DNA of 64,000 nt from positions 20,265,748 to 20,329,747 of the forward strand of contig NC_133530.1 in NCBI RefSeq assembly GCF_048544455.1. Reading direction: 5' to 3'. The position numbers were made by a program, and so were the translations under genes. Below the pieces are notes generated by a model. It was not told the origin of the DNA. It saw nothing but the letters and a program-made list of their open reading frames with translations, and made no database searches. Origin of the DNA: Silene latifolia. Its lineage: Eukaryota > Streptophyta > Magnoliopsida > Caryophyllales > Caryophyllaceae. This document shows positions 11,515-22,592 of the stretch, one piece after another (position 1 is the stretch's first letter; every line of letters begins with the position of its first letter).

Positions 11515-11914
11515 GAGCAAAGCCCATTCAGTGGACCAATCAGAGCAAAGCCCATGAAGCGTCCACCAATCAACACCAGGCCACGTGTCAAGCATGCAGC
11601 CACGGAATGTCAATCGACATACAGTGACCCATCTTCTTTGACACGCTTCTTGGTATCTACTTGCCAACGGCCACGGTGATCAACCAAGCTTGGCAAAGAC
11701 GCCGGGGCAATCAAAAGCACACGGCACTCCCAACCTTGGTCTCGGCCAGCACCATTTTCTTTTCCACATTCGATGTCCATTACACAACCATGTGGAGGGG
11801 GGATATGGTACGGCCTGAACAGGACCAAGCCGAGGAAGAAGTTCGACATGCGCAGAATACGCTCAACACGCATCGAAGGTCCATACCACGGCATAGACTA
11901 CGCTGGGGGCAAAT

Positions 11915-12473
11915 TGATGGGGCATATTCTGCACCCGCTGACCAAGTCAACATATTGACCAAGGTCAAGGCTAAAAGACAACAAGTCAAAAGAAAAGCGA
12001 CCTAACCGACGAAGCCTGTCGGCCTGTCACTTGGGTCTCGGCTCGGCAACTAGCCGGCCGAGAGACATATCCGTATACTCACATCCGGTCCCCTCGGCAT
12101 GGAGTCAACCAGGCCTGCCGGCCTGTCATGGGTCTCTCGGCCGAGGGTAAGACAGTCTGTCCACCTGCTATGCCACTTGGCCACTACGTGACAAAAGGTG
12201 AAAGTCTATAAATACTCCACATCTCTCATTGAGAAACTAACTGGAAATCTGGTATAAACTCCCTTATCTCTCTACAATATACTTTGCCAAGTTAACATAC
12301 AACTTATCTCTCTAAGTTTACTGACTTGAGCGTCGGAGTGAGTACGTTCGGCCCCAAGCCGAGCCCTCAGTTTGTTCATCTTTACAGAAAAGAGCGAAAG
12401 GAAGAGACGAGCAATGACATCATTCTACAAGCTCAAGTGGTCACAATCCTGCTCCGGAATTACACCCGGAACA
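11915..12473 (+). repeat. Gypsy 1 3' LTR (559 bp)
   Basis: Copy of 1817-2383, preceded by a purine-rich stretch (GCTGGGGGCAAAT) serving as polypurine tract and followed by target duplicate GAATT. Confidence 0.95.
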
Positions 12474-13513
12474 GAATTATAAATTACATTTTTAATTATG
12501 AAACGGGACGTAAAATACATGATATCTTAGGTTCATTGTCCTAGTACTGATTAAATTATGATTTGTCCTCTTGATAGTTAAAGTATAAATACCTACTTAA
12601 CATAATAATCGAGAGACTGAGTAAAAGCCGAAAAAAATGAAAAGGAGAGTTTTTTTTATGAAAATTAACATTTTTTAATGAATTTATGTGAATATGCGTG
12701 AAAATTAATTAGTGATTTTGTTTATTAAAGATTTATAATTGACAAAGTTAAACAACAAAGCATGTACTTGTTAATATTTAACCAATTGAATCTATTTTTC
12801 CTTGGTCTTGACTCGTGAAGCTTGAATGCTTGATATGTCGATTGACTCGAAGTAACTCATTAACTTAGGTCGAAATCCGATCCACTATATGACTATATCT
12901 GCCAGCAGATTAAATATAAGTTTATCTTAATATAAAATATAGTATAAGTCGCAACTATTATTAAAATATTAATAGGAAATTATTGTTTTCCTTAAAATAG
13001 CTTTCCTATTTAAAAATGGGATTTTGTTTTTACAGTAAAAATAAAATGGCAAAATAAAAGCGGCATAAACTTACTTAACTTATTTACTGACTGTAGCCCG
13101 TCTCCGTCGTGTAACTTATATTATAAATTTGCCTCATGTTATAGAGTTCCCAAGTTTTGAGTTTTGACCCAACCCGAGCCGTCTATATTTGAGTCTAAAT
13201 AAACTGATTAATTAATTATATTTGTGTTTACATTTTTTAAGTTCATTATGTAGACTTATACAAATTTTACTTGACTCGAATTAACCTGACCTGTTATTTC
13301 CAAGGTCAAAACTCGTAAACCTTGACTCACAACTCAACATGAACGTAAAATGATTCGTTATTATAGGGTCGAAACCTTTTCCAACCCGGCCTACTCAACC
13401 CTGATACGTCATTAATAAGTTGATGTTAAATATGAATACAAAAAAAATATATTAATTTTAGTACTTTAAATTTAACAACAATTTATATAACTTTGATATT
13501 CTTTGATATGTCG
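12474..13513. other. Intergenic; right flank of Gypsy 1
   Basis: AT-rich sequence without ORFs. It probably includes the rest of the Helitron interrupted at 1816, but I cannot identify its end. GGGTCGAAA/AACCCG-type degenerate repeats occur near 13150-13400. Confidence 0.4.
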
Positions 13514-14910
13514 AAAAAAACTGACTTCAAAGTCTTAATAATATATGTGCCCATCGCCCGTCACCGGCCATCACCCACACGAAGGACGACAAATTTATCA
13601 ATTACAACCGTGGATCCGTGTAAATGTGTAAATATGTCGTCGATATTTTTAGGGTTTTGCACATGAAAATTGTTTCTTCATATATTTTCCTTTTTCAAGA
13701 GGTTTTTTTTATGGAAAGGGAATTATTACAAGATTATTGACCAATTTGAACCAAGATCATGAGCATTAATGCATTATCTTGTCAACTTGTCGTTCTCTCA
13801 TACAAATTAATATGGACTGACGACTGTTTCAAAGTCAAATGTTAGCTTTACTTGTTATAATATTATTTCGTTATTTAATTTGACATCAGCTAGTCACTAT
13901 AAAATACTTTTTAAGTAATATAAGCATTAATTCAGGCACGAAGTTGTGTTGATGCATGCTGCCTACTGCCTAGCAAGTAGCAACGGGGAACCTACGTAGC
14001 TTGTAGCAAAGGTAGCATTCGCTACTCTAATTGTCAAAAATTGTTAAAACTATTGATTTTTTTCTACCTCAAAATTCTAATTATGAACCTTAACATAAGT
14101 AGTAATAAAACAAATATGACGAAATTTCGGTACTTAAAAATTTTATTTTTAAATTTGCCCATGTTAGTGACCTAACTATTAATACATTATCATTTGAGAG
14201 ATACATAACAAATAATTTAAATAAATTCGCCCATGTTAGTGACCTAACTATCAAAATTCTAATTGCATTATCATTTCGATATTTAATTTGACTATAGCAA
14301 GTCATTATAAAATACTTGCAGTATTGTTCGGCAATAAGTAAGCATTAATCAAGCACGAAGTTGTCTTGATGCTTAGTAGGGGTGGTTAACAGTGTGGGTC
14401 GGCCGGGTCCGGGCGGGCCGGGTCAGGTTTTGGGAGACCCGGAACCGGCCCGGGTAAGGGGCGGGACGGGTCGGGTCGGAGCGGGTCAGAAGTGACCCGT
14501 GAGGCGGGTCAAGGGCGGGTCCGGGGCGGGTCAAGGGCGGGTCCAGGACGGGTCCGGGTTTGGGCAGGCCGGGTTTGACATTTAGGGACTCGTAACCGGC
14601 CCGGATATAGGGCGGGTCGGGCCGGGTCCGGGACCGGGTCAGGCAGGCCGGGTTCATCAGCGGGTCACAGGCGGGCCGAGTCCGAGTTAACAAGGCCGAC
14701 CCGCACTGTTGACCACCCCTAATGCTTAGTGACTTATCGCATGATCGTTTTGTTATTTAATTTGACTTAAGGAAGTCATTAAAAAAAATTATTGTAACCT
14801 TTTTTTTTTTTACTTCTGGAGAATAGAAGATAACTTTACTTTCAAACATTCTTAACTCTTAACACTTGTCAAGTTGCTATTTGTTTATGCTATAATGTAA
14901 TGATGTATAA
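13514..14910 (+). repeat. Segmental duplication, copy 2
   Basis: Matches 711-1713 in the same order and orientation, apart from a 345-bp hAT-type MITE and small indels. It ends about 1.1 kb upstream of vWA gene A. Confidence 0.8.
14377..14721. mobile_element. Non-autonomous hAT-type MITE, GC-rich
   Basis: Terminal inverted repeats TAGGGGTGGTTAACAGTG / TAGGGGTGGTCAACAGTG are flanked by an 8-bp duplication ATGCTTAG (14369-14376, 14722-14729). The pre-insertion site survives in duplication copy 1 near 1540. The interior is built from GGGTCGGGCCGGG-like repeats and has no coding capacity. TAGGGGTGG ends with an 8-bp target duplication are diagnostic of hAT. Confidence 0.88.
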
Positions 14911-15992
14911 TACTCCTGAGTACTTAGATTAACTCTTATGAATTATTTTAACTTATCTGGAGATCTCGAATTTGAGCCTTAAAAATACAATAATGTTAAA
15001 ATTTATGAGGAAAAGCTTTACCGTTCAAGTGGTCATACCCAGCTCGAACTAGAACTAAATTGGATGGAAATAATGGAATACACTACAAAAAGTAATGAGG
15101 TACAACTATACCTGGACAGTGGGTCAATGGGTCGGGCTAGGGATCGGCCATTGGGTGAGCACAATCCCACGCCGGGAGTTGGGGTGGGCCGGATTGGGCT
15201 TGTGATGGCCTTGAACCAACGACCCAACTAGACATGGGAATTGGTGGGCCAGGTGGGCTGTGGTTTTGGGGGTCGAGCTACATATTTCACGACCCGATAG
15301 AAATAAGAGGGTGTGCGGCCCGTGGTTTCAGGCTGATAGGACGGGCCAGTGTGGATCGGGCTGGCCCGCACTGTTGTCCCGGTCTAGGTACAATACAAAT
15401 CATTTCTACAAGTCTACAACAGTTTAATAATTATTATTGGCCTTCAATTCAGTTCTCTTCATTATTTGTTTATCTTTTCTATTTTTTATAAAAGGTATTC
15501 TAACAAAAATTAAATATATAGAAAAATCTTATGAATTACAAAATGGAAAGTTGTTAGTTGTTATTTTTTTTTTTTTTATAAAATGTACATTTAATAATCA
15601 AATGAATTCTGAATGCCAACCTAATGAGAGAACTGGATTATCTACTTCCTCTAGGTTGACAACTCTTATGCAACGAAAAAAAAAAAGTTACACAATATAT
15701 ATGAAGTCTCAGGATAAATTTATAATTTAAGACGTAAAAACCATCCGTCGAAAGATGAATCGAAAGTTAAATAGATGACTATGAAAACTATTTACAATGT
15801 CAAACTATAGAAGTAACATGAAAATATTCCATGTAGTCATTGCTCTTGTACATGTAGTATTAATTAATCGGACTTCCATGACCAACAAAAACAAAGTGCA
15901 CAAGTACTCCGTAGTCACGTAGTATATATATATACATATACATGGCAGTGACCAAAAACCCAACAACTCCATTATTTCTTAAAATCATCAAA
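14911..15992. other. Upstream region of vWA gene A
   Basis: Non-coding. GGGTCGGG-type degenerate repeat sequence at about 15110-15395 resembles the interior of the hAT MITE at 14377. The rest is AT-rich. Confidence 0.5.
15924..15935 (+). promoter_or_regulatory. Probable TATA box of vWA gene A
   Basis: A TATATATATATA run lies about 60 bp upstream of the ATG at 15993. The short implied leader is plausible for a plant gene. Confidence 0.4.
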
Positions 15993-18981
15993 ATGGGGAC
16001 GAACTACAATGACGACGAGCCAGTCCCTGTACCGGCAGGTATTTCACAATGTTTTTGTTATTGCAGATATTAATTAGTTTAGTTGGTAAAGTCATAGGTC
16101 GTGGCACTCATAATCTAAATTTAAGCCTCGTCGATATAAAAATCGCCCTTATGACAACAAAAAAAACAAAAAACAAAAACTTTATTACTACCGAGTTTTT
16201 TTTTTCCCTCAAATTTTGAAGTAAGAAAAGAATTTAGAAAGTTTAATCAAATATTAACTTGAGCAAATTTCTATTATTAATGTACGGATTACTTTTTTTA
16301 TCGTAAGCACCAACTATATGAGGTTGGGCTAAATTAGCCCGGCCTACATGGCAGCCAGCAGCGGACCGGCCAAGGCATGACGGGCCAATCGGCATGGCAA
16401 GCCATGGCACCCTTTAAAAAATTAGATACAAAACGACACTATTTTGTACTTCGTATTAGACACGACACCGCACAACCCATTGCCACCCATATTCTCAATT
16501 AAAGTTGGCAATCATGTCAGTCCGACCGGGTCAAGTTGAATTGGGTAGGGTAGTATTTGATTCGGGTCATAGCAGGTCACCATACCCTTGCTTCGGGGTT
16601 AAGTCTGGTTCGGTTCCTATCGGCTTGGGGGCATTTCGGGTCAAGTTTTGTGACGGGTTCGGGTCGATCGGCTCATAGTCGAGTCTAGTTACTTTATCAA
16701 ATTACTTCAATGTTTTTACCAAGAAGTTTAGTTTATGACCAACTATTTCGTGTAGTTACCTTACTTCATTATTAAGTAGAACATATCAAGCTAAAACTAA
16801 ACTTAATAATTGTCGAGTGATCAGTCTTATCTGGTCAATATCGGGTCTGGTTCATATCGGGCTAGGATTCGGGTCACTGATCATCGGGTTGTACAACTTG
16901 TATCGAGTGTCGGGTCGCAAGCGGGGCAAGTTTGTCAGTTCAATTCCTAGCTTCCCCTTCCATTAGTCATCTCTTTCACAAGTATCCAATTCATGATTCT
17001 CGTGCCATGAGGATTTGAACCCGAGACTCGCGGCTTTCTTCACCCTTGTTAACCAACTAAAGTAGTCCCTTTTTTGCAACATTTGTTCTTTTTTAACAAT
17101 TCTGACCCAACTTTCTCAAAATAAATGTATAGCGGCACCAACATCTGTTGGCCTCGGATCAGGAAAAATAGTGCAAAATATATTCAATAAGGCAGATGCA
17201 CCGTTGGAGAAAACCGACTATACGATGGTAGTGGAACTGATGGGATTCGACGATACTGGGGGCGAAAGAGGTGGTGTTGATATAGTCGCGGTATTGGACG
17301 TGAGTGGAAGTATGTGGGGAGAAAAGTTGGAGAAACTAAAAACATCGATGAAGTTCTTGCTGAAGAAACTGGACCCGATTGATCGTTTGTCGATCGTCAC
17401 ATTTGAATCGACTGCGACGAGGCTGTGCCCATTGACTGGGATGAACAAAAATGGGCAAGACAAAATTGAGAAGCTAATCGATGAGTTAGATGCTGATGGT
17501 GGCACAAATATCTCATCAGGCCTACAGACAGCCTTAAGTGTGTTGGCCCAGCGTAGACACCGTGACGGGCGTACAACAGCTATCATGCTTATGTCCGATG
17601 GGCAAGATCGCCCTTCTACTGTTGACGTCTCAAGCGTCCCAGTATACACTTTCGGTCTCGGTAGGGATCATGATAGCCAGGTAATATGTCAATTTTATCA
17701 TGTTTGACCAATCAATATGTCAATTTTAGTATTTGGTTAACAGCATATTAAAATCAATTTATAATCTGCGTATCCTCAAAGTAAATATGGAATTGAAATT
17801 GTATTTCTTCCTGTAAAGCTGCTTCAAGATATAGCAAGCAAAAGCGACAAGGGAACTTATTCGATTGCAGATGTGGAAGGATCAGACTCAGCGAGTTTGA
17901 ATATCGCCTTTTCATCATGTCTGGCAGGGCTCCTCAGTGTGGTGGTACAAGACTTGAAGCTGACCATTACCCAAAAGGAATCAGAAATCCTGAAAGTCTC
18001 CGCAGGGAGTTATGATCAGGACCGTGTTAATGAATCTGTTACGATTTCATTTGGGAATCTCTACAACCGAGAGAAACGGAGCACCACCGTGTTTCTTAGT
18101 CTTCCTGCTGTTGAAGATCGGACAGCAATGGATATCCTCAAAATCGCCTTCTCTTACACGTAAATTTTACTCCCTCTATTAGACTCGGACTTTTTTTAGT
18201 GTGGACAAACAACTGCGTAATAATGCCTTAGATAAGTGGTATTGCGTGCAGGCCAAGCGGCGGAGGGCGTTTGTTTAGATCTCCGCCAATAGCAGCTACA
18301 GTGACCCGCACAAGGTCGCCAGTGACGGAAGACCCAGTCGAGGTGGTCAACGAGAAGGCGCGTGGAAATACTGCTGCTGCAATTGAAGAGGCTAGAAAAA
18401 AGGCGGATGCCAACGACTTACCTGGAGCTCGGAATACTATGAAGAATGCGGAGGAATCACTAAACAGCCTTGGCCGTGAGGCGGATGAATTAATCAAGGC
18501 ATTGAAATATGAAGTGCAAGAGTTCTTGAGGTTGCTCAAGGACAGCGACACGTATCTCAAAGAAGGCCGTGCATTCGCTCTTTCATCCGAACTGTCTCAT
18601 AAGCTACAACGTTTTGCAGCAAGAGGGGACGCAACCCAACTAGTTGCACTCGGTATACCTCTCGTCATCGAGTTTGTCAACCAAGCCGTAAAATTTGACA
18701 AGGACCCTAACTTTAAAGTGTCCTCGGCTAACGAAGATAAGAAAAGAGTTGCTCAAAAAACTGCGGAAGAGGATAGAATTGCCGCGGAAGCAAAGAAGAA
18801 ACGTGATGAACAGATTCAGGAAGCGATAGACGAAATTGGTAAGAAAGAAAAGAAGGAAGACTTTATTAAAAATAATCCCCTTGTTACACAAGCTGATACT
18901 CTTAAAGAACACCTTGATCAAGCCATTAAATCTTTGGAAGCCATCCAGAATTTGGTCGTTGCTCTTCAGAAGACCACTTAA
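15993..18981 (+). CDS. vWA gene A: vWA-domain protein, WAV3-like without RING, intact
   Basis: Four exons join in frame: 15993-16038, 17133-17680, 17819-18159 and 18252-18981, all with GT-AG introns, giving 554 residues. The vWA domain (about 64-200) has a complete metal-ion-dependent adhesion site: D71-V-S73-G-S75, T140 in GGTNISSG and D171 in MSDGQ. Exon 3 encodes the segment typical of plant WAV3/EDA40-type proteins (SCLAGLLSVVVQDLKLTI). Exon 4 encodes a helical C-terminal region with ALKYEVQEFLRLL and a Lys/Glu-rich coiled coil. WAV3-family E3 ligases begin with a RING finger; here only a short acidic N-terminus precedes the vWA, so ligase activity is not expected and a metal-dependent protein-binding role is inferred. 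No signal peptide or membrane segment is visible. Intron 1 (1.1 kb) holds a SINE-like insert. Paralogues B, C and D follow in this window. Confidence 0.85.
16064..16180 (+). mobile_element. SINE-like element in intron 1 of vWA gene A
   Basis: TTAGTTTAGTTGGTAAAGTC resembles a tRNA-type A box. The copy resembles 49937-50050, including the AATCGCCCTTAT block, and ends in an A-rich tract. The B box is degraded here. Confidence 0.5.
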
Positions 18982-19665
18982 AATGCTTCCTATTCCAGCT
19001 CTCGACCCGATTGATCGTTTTTCACTTTTAATTCGCTTTTTGTCTTTTGCTTTCCGATAATTATATCGAGTATCCTGTAAGACCGTTGTACAACACCTTA
19101 TCATGTTTGTACGCCTCATTTACTGGTATAATTGAGGTGTAGAATGCATTGTAAGGTAGTAAGACGGTCTTAAACGATAATTTGTGTTTACTTTTCCGTT
19201 CTTTTCATTATTTAGCTGCAATTAAACAAAACGATTACGTTGACAAGTCATCGCGAATAACTCTCCTAAGGTTCCAAACACACCTCCCTCCCAGATTAGT
19301 GAATTTTCTAACTATCCACCTCCCATTCCCGGACTAAAAGTTTTGGTTGAAATGGTTCATCTATCAGAGACAGTGCGTGTGACCAAAGGTCACAGGTTCG
19401 AATCCTGACAACCTCAAAACTCCTCAAAAACTCTTGAAGTGGAATTTCAACACACGGTATGAGGGAGCCGGTGCACAACGAACAACTCTTCAAGCCCAAT
19501 GGACATTTGAGTGAGGGAGCATAATAGAAATAATTATAATAGTTAGCCTCAACCATCATCTTAAGGTTTTGATTGAGATGGTTCATCTATCACAATCGAT
19601 AGCTAAAGGCACCCTCATAGAATTTTCACTTCCGTGCTCAACTGGAATTTATAGGTTAGTTGAAA
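18982..19665. other. 3' flank of vWA gene A with a tRNA-like repeat
   Basis: Two copies of the phrase GATGGTTCATCTATCA or GAAATGGTTCATCTATCA (near 19345 and 19573) bracket about 230 bp containing a B-box-like AGGTTCGAATCC at about 19392. This may be a SINE or other tRNA-derived repeat, but I cannot delimit it. Confidence 0.35.
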
Positions 19666-20021
19666 CTAGTATAGATCTCGCGCGAATGCGCGGTTTTTTA
19701 GATAGGAATAGTAAAGAAAATAATAATTATACAATTGATATTTAACTCAATTTGAAATTTAATTGTAAGATTTATTATTATTAATGTTTTGTATTAATCG
19801 GTGGAAAAGGGAAGTTCGTTATAATCCAGTTATAGATATAATATAATAAAAGTCTAATTACATATATGATATGATATGATAAAAGCCCAATCACAAATAC
19901 GATATGATAAAAGCACAATTATAGATACGATATAATGAAAGCCCAATTACAACCAGATTCATTTAGGCGGGAAAATTTTGTAGATCTCTTATTCTTTTAG
20001 TATATAATAAGGGGGAGGGGA
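19666..20021 (-). mobile_element. Short non-autonomous Helitron
   Basis: On the minus strand it starts TCCCCTCCCCC followed by TTATTATATACTAAAAG and ends with a GC hairpin (CGCGCATTCGCGCG), a short spacer and CTAG at 19669-19666. Flanking bases are A (19665) and T (20022), as expected for Helitron insertion. It is 356 bp with no coding capacity. Confidence 0.62.
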
Positions 20022-20755
20022 TAAGTGGGTTTCTAATCTAATCAATTTCCAACATATTGATGGTCAACGGTCAAGAAATCAACAAAAACACGATAAGAAC
20101 ATAAACAAGACAAGCCCCTTAGCATGCAAACCCCTATTAAGCATGTCAGGCATTACTCGAACCTTATTGAGAAGAATACTCAATAGTCATAAAGGATGAA
20201 CATATATAACAATAATGTAAATATAATAATAAGAAAGAGGGAGAGAAGAAATTGATAGCAAACTTGAAGGGAAAATTGCATAGATAAACAAGATTAAGTA
20301 TCACAAATCCAAAAGATTGAAGAATCTAAAGTCTAATTAAATCTACTCTTAACTAACTCCATGGTTGTTTTGTAAAGAAGGCAACAATTTGTAAACTATA
20401 GTAGAATTGTCAACCAACTTTGTCCGCCCATAACCATTGCAAATAATTATATAAAGGCTTTGCTTTTTTTGGACTAAACTGAACTAATTTAAATGTAACA
20501 GAGTTGAAATTAATAAACCTGAACTGAACTGAAGTAGTATTAATAATAATAATTGCGTATTTGTGTGATTCGGACCACGCTATTGTGGGGCTGATCACTC
20601 ATTTTAGTGGGCGTCCAGATTGTATCTCAGTTGTCTACTAATTTCTTGTAAATTTTGATATTATCTTAATAAAAGTCACGCTTTAAAAAAAACTATGAAA
20701 TGGATTAAAAGTTAAACTTGATTAATAGTTTGTATTTTTCGGGTTAAAATACTTA
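20022..20755. other. Intergenic, no recognised feature
   Basis: AT-rich; no ORF or terminus that I can support. Confidence 0.5.
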
Positions 20756-21069
20756 GGCTCTGTTTTTTCTGACTTAATTTCAGCTCACTACAGCGCGGCT
20801 CAACTTACTTTAATTTGATTCAGTTCAACTCTATTTATTTCAATGTAGTTTAGCTCCATTATACTCAGTTCGTTACAGATATGCTCATCTTAAACTTTAT
20901 AGAAGTAGTAGTGGTGGTAGACTAGTACTAGTACTAGTAGTAGTTGTTCAGTCTAGTTTAGCAACATTCAATTTAGTTCTGTTAAGCTCAATTAAGTTTC
21001 ATTTACTTCATTTCAACTTATTATCATTAAGTTCAGTTTATCTTGCATCACTTGGAATAAAACAAGGCC
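20756..21069. mobile_element. PIF/Harbinger-type MITE (314 bp)
   Basis: Ends GGCTCTGTTTTTTCTGACTT and (reverse) GGCCTTGTTTTATT are flanked by TTA on both sides (20753-20755 and 21070-21072). The interior is low-complexity, rich in TTCAGTTCA-like words. It belongs to the same family as 44226-45268. Confidence 0.7.
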
Positions 21070-21281
21070 TTAGTTGGTTCGATTTGGATGTGAGTTGGGC
21101 CAAATATTTATTTGCTTTTGTTGTAAATACCCATTACACAAAATATAAAAGAAAAATAAATAATAAATAAAATGGAGTATTTATTAAACTGATATAGTGG
21201 CAATGATTTGTATTGTACATCATTTATATTTACAATATATTCTTACTAATTATGGTAACAATGAGTTTATACTTGAATATC

Positions 21282-22158
21282 CGGGGAAGTGGCAAATAAG
21301 CCCCAAACGTTTGCCACTACGTGCAAATTAGCCCCATAACATTTTACTAGTGCGAATTAGCCACATTAGTTATACCCGACGTGCAAATCAACCCAAGTAG
21401 AGATATCCGAGTAAAATTTTCGCCGGAAAATTGTGACATGGCACCGGAAAAATGAATAGGATGGATTAAATTAAATAATAATTAAAAAAAAAACATATTG
21501 ATGAATTGTCACTATCTAATTATGCTGCTATTCAAACACTTGTTACGTCCTCCCTTATCTCTTTCACTTTTATGTGGTTTTTGAGCTCATTCTTCAATTC
21601 TCACACCTCTAACCATTTCTCTATTTTTTTCCACCTCAATTTTGTTTGATGTAGTCGACATTTATCCCTGTAAATCACCATTTTTGTGATTAAAAATTTA
21701 CTAAGATTCACAAAAACTGGAAAAAAAAATGAAATTGGGGGAAAATTGAATGTATACACACTACAATTGTTATTCCCCTAACAACAATTATATACCGTCA
21801 TTAATTGGAAAAATTACCTTTTGGCATGGGGATAACCATAGCTGCTACAGAAGAACTATTGTAGAATGAAGATAGTAATGAAGGAGATGGGAAGAAGATA
21901 AAACGTAAGAAATAAAACTAGATGGAAAAACTAAATTCTGGCAATATGTTTTTTTTTAATTATTATTTAATTTAATCCATCCTATTCATTTTTCCGGTGC
22001 CATGTCACAATTTTCCGGCGAGAATTTTACTCGATATCTCTACTTGGGTTGATTTGCACGTCGGGTATAACTAATGGGGCTAATTCGCACTAGTAAAATG
22101 TTATGGGGCTAATTTGCACGTAGTGGCAAACGTTTGGGGCTTATTTGCCACTTCCCCG
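21282..22158. mobile_element. MULE-type element with ~220-bp inverted repeats
   Basis: Long inverted repeats (21282 to about 21505 and about 21945 to 22158) begin CGGGGAAGTGGCAAATAAGC. A 10-bp imperfect target duplication (CTTGAATATC / CTTGACTATC) flanks them. The 440-bp centre has no meaningful ORF. Long TIRs with a 9-10 bp duplication suggest a Mutator-like non-autonomous element. Confidence 0.75.
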
Positions 22159-22592
22159 CTTGACTATCTCGTGAGAATATTTTGTCAATCTTACCATGTT
22201 AAGGTTATTAACATGTGCCCTTAAGACGCATTTTAGAAAAACCCTTTAAGTAAATACTCCGTATGTAATGTGATTATAGGGGATGGGGACATGTAGAACA
22301 TCATCAAAAGAAAAATCAGTATCTCTCAACATCAACCAAACAATAGTTATAATCCGTACAATGCAAGAAGATCAATACAAAAGAGCTTTAAAAGTCCTTT
22401 TAATTTTCCCGGAACACAAAACTAGTTTATAATGAAAAGACGAGTAGGCAGTTTCATGAACCATTTTACTTTAATTCAAAACAAAACAATATGAGCAATA
22501 AGTAGAAATAATGGAAGTTGTCTATGAGTTGAGATAAACATTTAGGCAAAATGATTCAAAGGAAGCAAGAGTAAGGTTATTTGAATGGGGTA
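22159..22592. other. 3' flank of the minus-strand DUF295 gene
   Basis: AT-rich; likely contains the 3' UTR. No other feature seen. Confidence 0.5.

Larger units (their letters stand above)
1817..12473 (+). mobile_element. Gypsy 1: complete LTR retrotransposon, Tat/Retand type, decayed
   Basis: The 10.7-kb element is bounded by LTRs beginning TG and ending CA and by a perfect 5-bp target duplication GAATT (1812-1816 and 12474-12478). Order: LTR, PBS, gag-protease, RT, RNase H, a second RNase H domain, integrase, a tandem array, an antisense ORF with an intron, LTR. The second RNase H, the antisense gene and the variable 3' tandem array are known hallmarks of the Tat lineage. Several frameshifts and stops make it non-autonomous. 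The two LTRs differ by roughly ten substitutions by eye, plus one 8-bp duplication, so it is not among the newest insertions here. Confidence 0.93.

Noticed and set aside
14373-14693. Minus-strand ORF rich in Pro, Arg and Thr
   Set aside because: It lies within the GC-rich hAT MITE and reflects its GGGTCGGG repeats.
19392-19404. tRNA gene suggested by a B-box-like GGTTCGAATCC
   Set aside because: No cloverleaf can be drawn around it; more likely a tRNA-derived repeat.
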